Source: Chryseobacterium gleum
Lineage (GTDB): Bacteria > Bacteroidota > Bacteroidia > Flavobacteriales_F > PHOS-HE28
Assembly: GCA_945872795.1 (NCBI GenBank)
Contig: CAMCAZ010000013.1
Coordinates: 1 to 64,000 of the forward strand
Length of the DNA: 64,000 nucleotides
Direction: 5' to 3'
Positions 55,844 to 64,000 of this stretch are shown in pieces. Numbering within the stretch: the first letter of the stretch is position 1; the number at the start of each line of letters is the position of its first letter. A model generated the notes under the pieces. The model did no database searches. It saw only the letters and a list, made by a program, of their open reading frames with translations, and was not told the origin of the DNA. Made by a program: the position numbers and the translations under genes.

Positions 55844-57304
55844 ATGTCCATCCTTCCCACCTCTGGGATCTCCCATCGCCTGCTCGAGGCCCTGGGCCAT
55901 CCGCCCACGGAAGGCCAGCGTCGGGCGGCGTCCGCCTTGGAACGACTGCTGCTCACCGATCGGCCGCAGGCCACGCTGGTGCTGAAAGGCTACGCGGGCA
56001 CGGGAAAGACCACCCTGGTGGGAGCCCTGGTGCGGGTGCTGGCCAGTGAGCGCCGACCGGTGGTGCTGCTGGCCCCCACGGGCCGGGCCGCCAAGGTGCT
56101 CAGCAGCTATGCCCAGGCACCGGCCAGCACCATCCATCGGCGCATCTATCGCATGGCCGACGAGGACGGGGGCTTCTCGCGCATGTCCGTGGCCCCCCAC
56201 AAGGACCGCAACGCCCTGTTCGTGGTGGATGAGGCATCGATGATCGGCCGCGATGGGGGGACGGATGGCGACTTCACCCGCCGCGACCTGCTCACCGACC
56301 TCTTCGAGCACATCTTCAGCGTGCCCGGTTCCAAGCTGTTGCTCATCGGTGATCCCGCCCAGTTGCCGCCCGTGGGCAGTGACCACAGTCCGGCGCTGGA
56401 GGTGGCCGATCTGCGCAACCTGGGCCTCACGGCCGGTGTCATCGAGCTCACCGATGTGGTGCGGCAGTCCGGCGCATCCGGCATTCTGGTGAACGCCACC
56501 GCCCTTCGCGAGCAGCTGCGCGGAACAGCCGACACACCGGAGGACGACCCCGTTACGCCCTCCACCTACCTGCCCCGGTTCCAGACCTTCCCCGATGTGC
56601 TCCGGGTGGATGGCCACGACCTGCAGGACGCGCTGGAGGATGCCTATGGAAGCGAGGGCCCGGACGAGGTGTGCGTCATCACGCGCAGCAACAAGCGGGC
56701 CTATCAGTACGGTCAGCAGGTGCGATCACGCATCTACGGTTATGAGGAGGAACTGTGCGGCGGCGACCGCTTGATGGTGGTGAAGAACAACTACTTCTGG
56801 GCGGGCAGGAACGGCAGACCGGAGCTGATCGCCAACGGCGAGCCCATCGAGGTGCGCCGAGTGCATGGGGTTGAGGAGCGGCATGGCCTGCGCTTCGCCG
56901 ATATCACCGCCTCCTGGTGGAACGGCATGGAGGAACGCGAATTGGAGGTGAAGGTGATGCTGGATGTCCTGGCCATCGAGGCACCGGCACTGCCACAGCC
57001 ACGCCAGAAACTACTTACAGAGAGCGTGCTCGCCGAGCAGGTGGTGCTGACCAAAGCGGCCCGCTACCGCATGCTGCGCGAGGATCCCTATGCGAATGCG
57101 CTTCAGGTGAAGTATGGTTACGCCGTCACGGCCCACAAGGCGCAGGGCGGACAGTGGCGCACGGTCTTCGTGGACCAGGGATATGTCACCGAGGAGATGA
57201 TCGACCGCGAATACGTGCGCTGGCTGTACACGGCAATGACCCGCGCGAGCCACCGGCTCTATCTGCTGAATTTCCACCCCCGGTTCTGGGGAGAGGAGGC
57301 GTGA
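55844..57304 (+). CDS. ATP-dependent RecD-like DNA helicase
   Basis: VLKGYAGTGKTTLVGAL, NALFVVDEASMIG, LLLIGDPAQLPPVG, YGYAVTAHKAQGGQWRTVFVD. Confidence 0.92.
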   Translation: MSILPTSGISHRLLEALGHPPTEGQRRAASALERLLLTDRPQATLVLKGYAGTGKTTLVGALVRVLASERRPVVLLAPTGRAAKVLSSYAQAPASTIHRRIYRMADEDGGFSRMSVAPHKDRNALFVVDEASMIGRDGGTDGDFTRRDLLTDLFEHIFSVPGSKLLLIGDPAQLPPVGSDHSPALEVADLRNLGLTAGVIELTDVVRQSGASGILVNATALREQLRGTADTPEDDPVTPSTYLPRFQTFPDVLRVDGHDLQDALEDAYGSEGPDEVCVITRSNKRAYQYGQQVRSRIYGYEEELCGGDRLMVVKNNYFWAGRNGRPELIANGEPIEVRRVHGVEERHGLRFADITASWWNGMEERELEVKVMLDVLAIEAPALPQPRQKLLTESVLAEQVVLTKAARYRMLREDPYANALQVKYGYAVTAHKAQGGQWRTVFVDQGYVTEEMIDREYVRWLYTAMTRASHRLYLLNFHPRFWGEEA

Positions 57305-57315
57305 TCGGAATTCTC

Positions 57316-57478
57316 AGAGCCTGTTCAAGATCTCTTGCACGATGGACCTCGCGACTATGTTGAGGTCAGGCGAGACCGAAAAAATTCTGCGTAGCGGTGC
57401 CTACGGGGAATTTTTTCGGCGAAGCATGGGCTCAAAGTAGGTCGAGGAACGCGTGTGAAGAGATCTTGAACAGGCTCT
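57316..57478. mobile_element. 163-bp MITE-like element, 21-bp perfect TIRs and internal hairpin
   Basis: AGAGCCTGTTCAAGATCTCTT (57316-57336) / AAGAGATCTTGAACAGGCTCT (57458-57478); internal CCGAAAAAATTC (57376-57387) / GAATTTTTTCGG (57408-57419). Confidence 0.88.
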
Positions 57479-57501
57479 CAGAAGGCAGACGAGGTCAAGG
57501 T

Positions 57502-58269
57502 TCAGCTGATGGCTCCCTGATAGAGCTCCGCCATCACCGCCTTCCCGGGCAGCGCCAGGCTCAGGATGTGTTCGGGGCCGATATGCCAGGTCCGCACATG
57601 GTACTGGGGCGCCGCCAAGGCCACAAAGGCCTCGTGTCCGATCAGCAGGTGGTTCACCGCTTCGTTCACGCGGAGCAGCTTCAGGTCGTCCATGATGCCC
57701 ACCCCGCTGGCCTTCAGCACGGCCTCCTTGCGGGTCCAGAGTTCCAGGAATCGACGTTTGCCATCCGTTGCGGACGCGATATCGTCGCTCTCCTCGGGGG
57801 TGAAGTAGTGCTCACCCACGGCCACATGGTCCACCGAACGGGTGGTGGTCTCCAGGTCGATGCCCAGTTCGTGGTGGCCCACGGCGATGGCCAGGGCGTC
57901 CTTGGTATCGCTGAGGTTGAAGTGCAGTGGATGGCCTTGCAGGAAAGGCTTGCCATGCGCACCACGGGAGAATCGGAGCTGGGCCGGGTCCTCGTGGAGG
58001 TAATGGCCCAGCACCTGCCGCAACAGGCCGTGAGCGAGTAGGAAGCGTTCCTGGTCCACCGGAAATCTGAAGCGCGCATAGCGTTCGCGTTCCAAAGGGT
58101 CCAGCAGGGCCATGAACGCATCAGCCCGGTGACGCAGCGACGCGAGCGTGGCCGTGTGCAGGTGCACCTCGTCAGCCTTGGGCGCCGCACCCTTCCACGC
58201 GCCCGGTACTGCCAGCAGTGGACCTTGGCAATGGATGGTGAGCGCCTGTCGCGAGCGGTCCATGGTCAC
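57502..58269 (-). CDS. 4'-phosphopantetheinyl transferase (Sfp type)
   Basis: FLLAHGLLRQVL, HFNLSDTKDALAIAVGHHELGIDLE, FLELWTRKEAVLKASG. Confidence 0.94.
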   Translation of the reverse strand: MTMDRSRQALTIHCQGPLLAVPGAWKGAAPKADEVHLHTATLASLRHRADAFMALLDPLERERYARFRFPVDQERFLLAHGLLRQVLGHYLHEDPAQLRFSRGAHGKPFLQGHPLHFNLSDTKDALAIAVGHHELGIDLETTTRSVDHVAVGEHYFTPEESDDIASATDGKRRFLELWTRKEAVLKASGVGIMDDLKLLRVNEAVNHLLIGHEAFVALAAPQYHVRTWHIGPEHILSLALPGKAVMAELYQGAIS

Positions 58270-61200
58270 ACGGCCTCCACTGCGCTGCGCTGAAGCGCTT
58301 TGTCGATGCAGGTGCCGAGCACCTTCACCAGCTCTTTCACATGGGGCTCCTTGATCATGCTGTAGTGGTCACCGGGCAGCACGAAGCGGTGCAGCGGTCC
58401 ATGCGCCAGAGCGCCCCAGCCCATGTCCTCGGTTCCCCACGCATCCTTGGCCTTGAACACCGTGAGCGGGCCCTCCATCGGCTTGGGCCGGTAGGCCATC
58501 ACCGCGCGGTCGTAAGTGTCGATGATATGGAAGTGGCGGAGCCTCGGGGAAAGGACCTTGCCGCGTGCCAGGTCACGCTTGATGAGCTGACGGTACAGCG
58601 CGGTCTTCACGGGTTCGTAGAATTTGCGGTCGCTGGCCACGGCCGCTGCATGTTCGCGAGGGGCATAGGTGTCGAACAGCACCAGCATGGGTAAGTCCTC
58701 GCCGGCAGCGCGCAACTGTTGCGCCATCTCGTAGGCCACGATGCCGCCGAAGGAATAGCCGCAGAGCAGGTAGGGACCCTGTGGCCGCGCTCCCTTCATC
58801 TCCTGGATGAAATGGCTGGCGATGGATTCCACCGTGGTGTACCGGATGGGCTGCCCGTCCTCACCCTGGTGGAAGAACGCGAAAAAGGGTTGGTCGGTCC
58901 CGAGGTAACGGGGGATGAAGTGGTTCGCTTCGTCGCCATGCACACAGAACAGGGCGGGCCTTTCGCCCAGGGGCTGTATCGCAGCGAGGTTGTTCCATTT
59001 CGGGCTCACCCCTTCGGCCTTCAACGTTCGGGCGAATTCGGCGATGGTGGGGGCCTCGAACAATGCGCTCAGTGACAGGCTCCTTCCGAACTGCTGTTCC
59101 ACCTGCCCCAGGACCTGGATCCCGATCAGGGAATGCCCGCCGAGGTCGAAGAAGTTATCATGGATCCCCAGGCTGGGCACCTTCAGCGCGCCTGACCAGA
59201 TCGCTGCCAGGTCGCGTTCGGTCTTGTCGCGCGGGGCCACGTGCTCGGCGCGCAGCAGCTGCTGGCGGAATTCAGGGGCGGGCAGGGCACGCCGGTCCAC
59301 CTTGCCGTTGGGCGTCAGCGGAAGGTCGGCCAGTACCACGAAGGCACCTGGCATCATGTGGTCGGGCAGGTGCTCGCGAAGGTGCTCACGCACCCGTGCG
59401 ATCAGCTCGGCCTGTTCATCCGGTGAACCGCTCGTCTCCGGAACGAGGTAGGCCACCAGCTGCTTTTCGCCGGGGACATCGTTCCGCACCATCACCACAC
59501 GGTCCTTCACCTGGGTCACTTCGCTGATGGCGTTCTCGATCTCGCCCAGCTCCACGCGGAATCCACGGACCTTCACCTGTCCGTCGGCGCGGCCGATGAA
59601 CTCGATACTGCCATCAGGCAGCCAGCGCACCAGGTCGCCCGTGCGGTAAAGTTTGGCGCCAGGACGCCCGCTGAAGGGGTCATCGATGAAGCGCTCTGCC
59701 GTCAGCTCGTCCCGCTTCCAGTATCCAAGGGCCACGCCATCACCGCCGGCGTACAGTTCACCCTTGCGGCCGATGGCCACCGGACGCAGTTGCTCGTCCA
59801 GCACGTGCACCGTGGTGTTGTTCAGCGGGAAACCGATGGGGACACTGGCCTTCACCTGGGCCTCCTCGTTGATCGGGAAACAGCAGGTGAAGGTGGTGTT
59901 CTCGGTGGGGCCGTAGCCGTTTATCAGCACCTTGGGCCCAAGGGCCTTCAGCGCTTTCTTCACGTGCGGGACGCTCAGGACGTCACCACCCGTAAGGATG
60001 TGCTTCAAGCTCCGGAGCTTGTCGAGGTGTTCGTCCACCAGCAGGTTGAAGAGGCCCACCGTGAACCAGACCGTGGTCACCTTGTGCTTTCGGATGCTCT
60101 CGGTGATCTCCAGTAGCGTTGGTTTCAACTGCGGTTGCAGCACCAGCGTGCCTCCATTCAGCAAGGCTCCCCAGATCTCCAGGGTCGAGGCATCGAAGGA
60201 GATGTTGGAGAGCTGCAGGAAGGTAAGCTCCGGGCCGAAGGGCAGGAAGTTCTGTTCACGCACCAAGCGTACGATGGCGCGGTGGGGCACCACGACACCC
60301 TTCGGCGTGCCGGTGCTTCCACTGGTGTACATGATGTAGGCCGCAGCTTCGGGAGTGATGTCCGCTGCAGCAGTGACGGGCATGTGCTTCGGCAGCTCAT
60401 CCATCAGGACCACTTGGGCGCTGCTGGGGGGTAGGGCTTCCAGCAGATGGCGCTCGGTCAGGAGCACCTTCACCGCGGTGTCGCTGAACATGAACGCCAG
60501 CCGGTCGGTGGGGTAGGCGGGATCAAAGGGGACGAAACAGCCACCACTGCGAAGGATCGCGAGCATCGCCGTGATCATGTCGAAACTGCGGTCCATGCAC
60601 AGGCCCACGGGGTCGCCGGGTCTGATCCCCAGTTGGGTGAGGTGTCCGCTCAAGGCCGCCACCCGGTCGTTCAGTTCCCGGTAGGACAGGCTGCTTTCTC
60701 CGAGCACCAGCGCCTGTCGGTCGGCATGTTGGTCGGCCACCTCGTGGAACAGGCGGGCCACATCCACCTTGGGGTAGTTGGTGGCCGCCCCCGCCCATTT
60801 GGTGGGCGGAAATTCAGCATCATTGCTCAATGGTCCATCGCCCACCAGCTCGGCGATCGTGGCGTTCGGTGAGCGCGCGATGCGTTGGGCGAGCTCGGTC
60901 AGCTGCAGCATCCACCCCCGCACGGTGGACTCCTCGAAGATGTCGGTGTTGTAGCTCCACTCCAGCACCAGGCCGTGTTCATTGCCGGTGGCGTTCAGGA
61001 ACAGCTCGAAGTTCTCGAAGGCACGAGGGTTGCTGATGAACCGGTGGGCGATGCCTTCAAAGGCCACGCCATCGTCCATGTTCATGTCGATGTTGAAGAC
61101 CACGGGCACCAAGGGGATCCGGCCTGGTTCACGGCTGACGTTCAGCTTGCGTAGCAGTGTCCCGAAGGTGTACTTCTGGTTGTCGAAGGCGTCCAGCACG

Positions 61201-62216
61201 GCCGTGCGGCGCTCCTTCAGATGCTCGCTGAAGCTGCGGTCCTCGTCGATCCTGCTGCGCAGGGCCAGGAGATTCACGCAATGCCCCACCAGATGCTTCA
61301 TGTCCAGGTCGCTCTGTCCGGCGGCAGGCAGTCCCACCACCACGTCCGTGTTCCCGGTCAGCTTATGGAGCAGCAGCTCGAAGGTGGTCAACAGGGTGGT
61401 GACGAAGCTCGCACCGGTGCGTGTGGCCACTTCCTTCAAGCCGCGGACGAGCTCGGGGCTCATCTCCAGGTCCAGGCGATGACCTCGGTAGGTCTTCTGG
61501 CGAGGACGTGGCCTGTCGGAAGGCAGGTCCATCCGTTGTACTGGACCTTTGAACAGGTCCAGCCAATACTGTTCGACCGTTTTGTGCTCAGGGCTCTTCG
61601 CGAAGTCGATCGTGGCCAGACTGTAATCGGCGAAGGACCAAGCGGCGGGAAGTTGCGGTTCAGTGCCCTTGATCAAAGCCGAATACAGCGCACTGATCTC
61701 GGCCATGATGATGCCCAGGCTCCAACCGTCGCACACGGCATGGTGGCCGGACAGGCGCAGCAGGTGGACCGTTGGCCCGGTGCGGATCAACTGCGTGCGG
61801 AACAAGGGCCCGTTGCGCAGGTCGAAGACGGTGTTCATGTCCGCCAAGGCCATCACGTTCAGCTGCTGCTGGCGTGCGGCTTCGTCCAGGCCGGATAGAT
61901 CGGTGAAGGGCACATCGATCGGGACCGAAGGGCTGGTGATCATGCGTGTGCCGCTGGGGCTCACGGTGGAGCGCAACGAGCCATGACGCTGCACCAGCTG
62001 TTGGATGGCGAGCTCCAGAGCCTTCCGGTCCAGGTCACCCGTCAGTTCCAAGGAAACACTTTCGTTATAGGCGCAGGAAGCTTCCTTGCCCATTTCGGAG
62101 GCTGTGAGTACTTCGCGCTGAGCTTCGGTGGTGGGGATGATCTGCTCGATCGCCGATCCAACGAAGGGGTCATGCTCCACGGGTACAAGCCGTGTTTCGG
62201 GAATGAATTTCTCCAT
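58266..62216 (-). CDS. Non-ribosomal peptide synthetase, domains C-A-T-TE
   Basis: HHAVCDGWSLG (C), YIMYTSGSTGTPKGVVVPHRAI and NGYGPTENTTFTC (A), DNFFDLGGHSLIGIQ (T), LCGYSFGGIVAYEMAQ and GDHYSMIKEPHV (TE). Confidence 0.96.
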   Translation of the reverse strand: MEKFIPETRLVPVEHDPFVGSAIEQIIPTTEAQREVLTASEMGKEASCAYNESVSLELTGDLDRKALELAIQQLVQRHGSLRSTVSPSGTRMITSPSVPIDVPFTDLSGLDEAARQQQLNVMALADMNTVFDLRNGPLFRTQLIRTGPTVHLLRLSGHHAVCDGWSLGIIMAEISALYSALIKGTEPQLPAAWSFADYSLATIDFAKSPEHKTVEQYWLDLFKGPVQRMDLPSDRPRPRQKTYRGHRLDLEMSPELVRGLKEVATRTGASFVTTLLTTFELLLHKLTGNTDVVVGLPAAGQSDLDMKHLVGHCVNLLALRSRIDEDRSFSEHLKERRTAVLDAFDNQKYTFGTLLRKLNVSREPGRIPLVPVVFNIDMNMDDGVAFEGIAHRFISNPRAFENFELFLNATGNEHGLVLEWSYNTDIFEESTVRGWMLQLTELAQRIARSPNATIAELVGDGPLSNDAEFPPTKWAGAATNYPKVDVARLFHEVADQHADRQALVLGESSLSYRELNDRVAALSGHLTQLGIRPGDPVGLCMDRSFDMITAMLAILRSGGCFVPFDPAYPTDRLAFMFSDTAVKVLLTERHLLEALPPSSAQVVLMDELPKHMPVTAAADITPEAAAYIMYTSGSTGTPKGVVVPHRAIVRLVREQNFLPFGPELTFLQLSNISFDASTLEIWGALLNGGTLVLQPQLKPTLLEITESIRKHKVTTVWFTVGLFNLLVDEHLDKLRSLKHILTGGDVLSVPHVKKALKALGPKVLINGYGPTENTTFTCCFPINEEAQVKASVPIGFPLNNTTVHVLDEQLRPVAIGRKGELYAGGDGVALGYWKRDELTAERFIDDPFSGRPGAKLYRTGDLVRWLPDGSIEFIGRADGQVKVRGFRVELGEIENAISEVTQVKDRVVMVRNDVPGEKQLVAYLVPETSGSPDEQAELIARVREHLREHLPDHMMPGAFVVLADLPLTPNGKVDRRALPAPEFRQQLLRAEHVAPRDKTERDLAAIWSGALKVPSLGIHDNFFDLGGHSLIGIQVLGQVEQQFGRSLSLSALFEAPTIAEFARTLKAEGVSPKWNNLAAIQPLGERPALFCVHGDEANHFIPRYLGTDQPFFAFFHQGEDGQPIRYTTVESIASHFIQEMKGARPQGPYLLCGYSFGGIVAYEMAQQLRAAGEDLPMLVLFDTYAPREHAAAVASDRKFYEPVKTALYRQLIKRDLARGKVLSPRLRHFHIIDTYDRAVMAYRPKPMEGPLTVFKAKDAWGTEDMGWGALAHGPLHRFVLPGDHYSMIKEPHVKELVKVLGTCIDKALQRSAVEAV

Positions 62217-62253
62217 CGGTGCGCCCGCTATCGGAAGGGTGTTAGGGCTACGC

Positions 62254-63999
62254 TCATTGTTCGTCGTTCTCGATCATCAGGTACTTGCCTTGCCGCTCGG
62301 GGTCTGGGACGAACCATGCTGGTTCGCCCTTCGTCGTGCGGCCCAAGCGGGCACCGGGCAGGGGGGCTTCCAAGGCGCTCATCACGCGCTCGGACAACTT
62401 GCGCACCGAGCCTCCCAGCACGCTGTTCACGGTCTCGATCGGATAGGTGCGCTCCGGCATGAACCCGCTTTCACGAAGTTCCACACAGGTCTTTTCCACG
62501 GTGGCGATGATCTTCTCCACATCGGCAGCTGTATGTGCCGTGGTCAGGAAATGGGGGAAGTCCAGCACGTGCACGCCGTGGTAGCGCATCAGCATGAAGA
62601 AGAGCTCGGTGTAGTTGACGCCCTCGTCGTACTTCGTTTTGAATGCGCTGCCGAAGGTGACCCATCGGTAGGGGAGCTGGTATTTGTCAAAGAGGCCGTT
62701 CACGCGCTTCACCATGTCGCCTGTCATGTCGTTCAGGCGCTCCTGCAGTGCAGGGCCATGCTCCTTCATGTGGACGAGCGCGGCCTTCGCGGCGGCCATC
62801 GTCAGGGGGTGTCGCACGAAGGTCCCGGCGAAGTAGGTGACTCCTGCAGGTGGCACGCTGTCATCACCGAACTGCCAATGCCCCCCGTCGAGGGCGTCCA
62901 TCCATTCGCTCTTGCCGATCATGGCGCCGATGGGCATGCCACCGCCGATGACCTTGCCGTATGTGCCGATGTCCGCCTTGATGCCGAACAGCGCCTGAGC
63001 ACCGTTGGGGTGCATGCGGAAGCCGGTGATCACCTCATCGAAGATCAGCGCGGTACCATTCTCCTGCGTGATGCGGCGCACTTCGTGCAGGAAGTCCACC
63101 GGCCGGAACTCCATGCGGCGGCTCTGCACGGGTTCCACCAGCACGGCCGCAGCCTCGTGGCAACGCTGCTTGATGATCTCCAGGCTTTCGGGCGTGCCGT
63201 AGTCCAGGATCAGCATGTTCTCCACCTGCTCGGGCATGATGCCGGGCGCGCCCGGATAGCTCTTCTTGCTCTTGCTGCCCCGGATGATCACCTCGTCGTT
63301 GATGCCGTGGTAGCTGCCGCTGAAGGCGATGATCAAACTGCGACCGGTCACCGTGCGGGCCATGCGCATCGCTCCGAGCACCGCTTCTGAACCCGTGTTG
63401 CAGACGGCCGCACGTTCATGCCCGGTCAGTTCGCAGAGCAGCTTGGAAACATCGGCCGCCAAGGGATGCATGGGCCCGATCTCGATGCCCTGGTCCAGTT
63501 GCTTGTGGCAGGCATCCTTGATGAAGTCGGGCATGTACCCGAACATCGAGGAACCGAAGCCGCTGAGGATGTCGATGTACTCGTTGCCGTCGATGTCCCA
63601 CAGGTGACAACCCACGCTCTTGTCCACCACCACCTGGTAGACGAGCTCCTTGGTCTGCGGTTTGAAGCCGGTGACCACGCGTGGGTCGGCCATCGGCTTG
63701 CGGTTCTCCTGCGTGAAGGCCTTGCTCTTCGCGGTCTTGGCGACGTAGCGCTTCACGAAGGCGTCGAACCACGCGCGCTGCTGCGGCGTCATGTCGTCCA
63801 CCTTCTCTTTGCTGATGCGGGCCTGAGCGCCGAATACCTTTTTCAGTTCGGGTGCGTCTTCAAGCGCATTGACGGCGGAGGCCCCTGCCCCTGCTCCTGC
63901 CCCTGCCCCTGCTCCTGCTCCTGCCCCTGCTCCTGAATTCGTCCAATGCGGCAGGATATGATCTGCCAGCTTGTCCAGGTTCGGCACCTCCTCGTTCAA
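62254..63999 (-). CDS. Class III (GSA-like) aminotransferase domain, apparently the C-terminal part of a larger PKS protein continuing beyond the window
   Basis: FGSSMFGYMPDFI, GSEAVLGAMRMARTVTGRSLIIAFSGSYHGINDEV, ALIFDEVITGFR, GKVIGGGMPIGA; the listed TTG start is at the window edge and LNEEVPNLDKLADHI resembles an ACP C-terminus. Confidence 0.88.
   Translation of the reverse strand: MNEEVPNLDKLADHILPHWTNSGAGAGAGAGAGAGAGAGASAVNALEDAPELKKVFGAQARISKEKVDDMTPQQRAWFDAFVKRYVAKTAKSKAFTQENRKPMADPRVVTGFKPQTKELVYQVVVDKSVGCHLWDIDGNEYIDILSGFGSSMFGYMPDFIKDACHKQLDQGIEIGPMHPLAADVSKLLCELTGHERAAVCNTGSEAVLGAMRMARTVTGRSLIIAFSGSYHGINDEVIIRGSKSKKSYPGAPGIMPEQVENMLILDYGTPESLEIIKQRCHEAAAVLVEPVQSRRMEFRPVDFLHEVRRITQENGTALIFDEVITGFRMHPNGAQALFGIKADIGTYGKVIGGGMPIGAMIGKSEWMDALDGGHWQFGDDSVPPAGVTYFAGTFVRHPLTMAAAKAALVHMKEHGPALQERLNDMTGDMVKRVNGLFDKYQLPYRWVTFGSAFKTKYDEGVNYTELFFMLMRYHGVHVLDFPHFLTTAHTAADVEKIIATVEKTCVELRESGFMPERTYPIETVNSVLGGSVRKLSERVMSALEAPLPGARLGRTTKGEPAWFVPDPERQGKYLMIENDEQ
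63881..63935. repeat. In-frame hexanucleotide tandem repeat coding (Gly-Ala)n linker
   Basis: Reverse strand GGRGCA repeated ~9 times; encodes SGAGAGAGAGAGAGAGAGAS. Confidence 0.95.
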
Positions 64000-64000
64000 C

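Noticed and set aside
1-64000. tRNA, rRNA or riboswitch genes (including a cobalamin riboswitch before nrdJ)
   Set aside because: No cloverleaf, rRNA or B12-box-like sequence recognised by eye; a covariance-model scan would be needed to exclude them.

Overview
A GC-rich, gene-dense chromosomal window. Gene content (TlpA-like, DUF3822-like, YjgP/LptF, MsbA-like, Blh/rhodopsin, GTGTGAA and CATTTTTC intergenic text) fits a high-GC member of the Bacteroidota, probably Flavobacteriales-like; this placement is inference. Landmarks left to right: (1) the 5' part of a type I R-M methylase gene (hsdM) with a predicted winged-helix/AT-hook N-terminus; (2) alpha-carbonic anhydrase plus a DcaP-like porin; (3) several beta-barrel/DUF proteins and a MscS channel; (4) an RND tripartite efflux operon; (5) a K+-channel-like protein divergent from an AI-2E transporter; (6) a 1518-aa SF1 helicase with a C-terminal Vsr/MTES_1575-type nuclease, near a GIY-YIG-like protein and hsp20 debris; (7) B12-dependent ribonucleotide reductase (nrdJ) followed by tandem repeats and a decayed copy of its own 3' end; (8) a green-type proteorhodopsin with a blh retinal-synthesis gene; (9) an arsenic operon (arsR-arsM-arsC-acr3-MFS/rhodanese) whose MFS gene is split; (10) housekeeping genes (tgt, rsmG, pyrE, coaD, rsmD, ABC exporter, RecD-like helicase); (11) at the right edge, part of a hybrid PKS/NRPS cluster: an aminotransferase domain with a (Gly-Ala)n linker, a stand-alone C-A-T-TE NRPS with a Val-like specificity code, and an Sfp-type PPTase. 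Intergenic regions carry MITE-like elements (one with 21-bp TIRs, one with 18-bp TIRs and a second partial copy), perfect palindromes and simple-text repeats. No tRNA, rRNA or CRISPR array was recognised. All calls are by eye from translated motifs; no database search was run.
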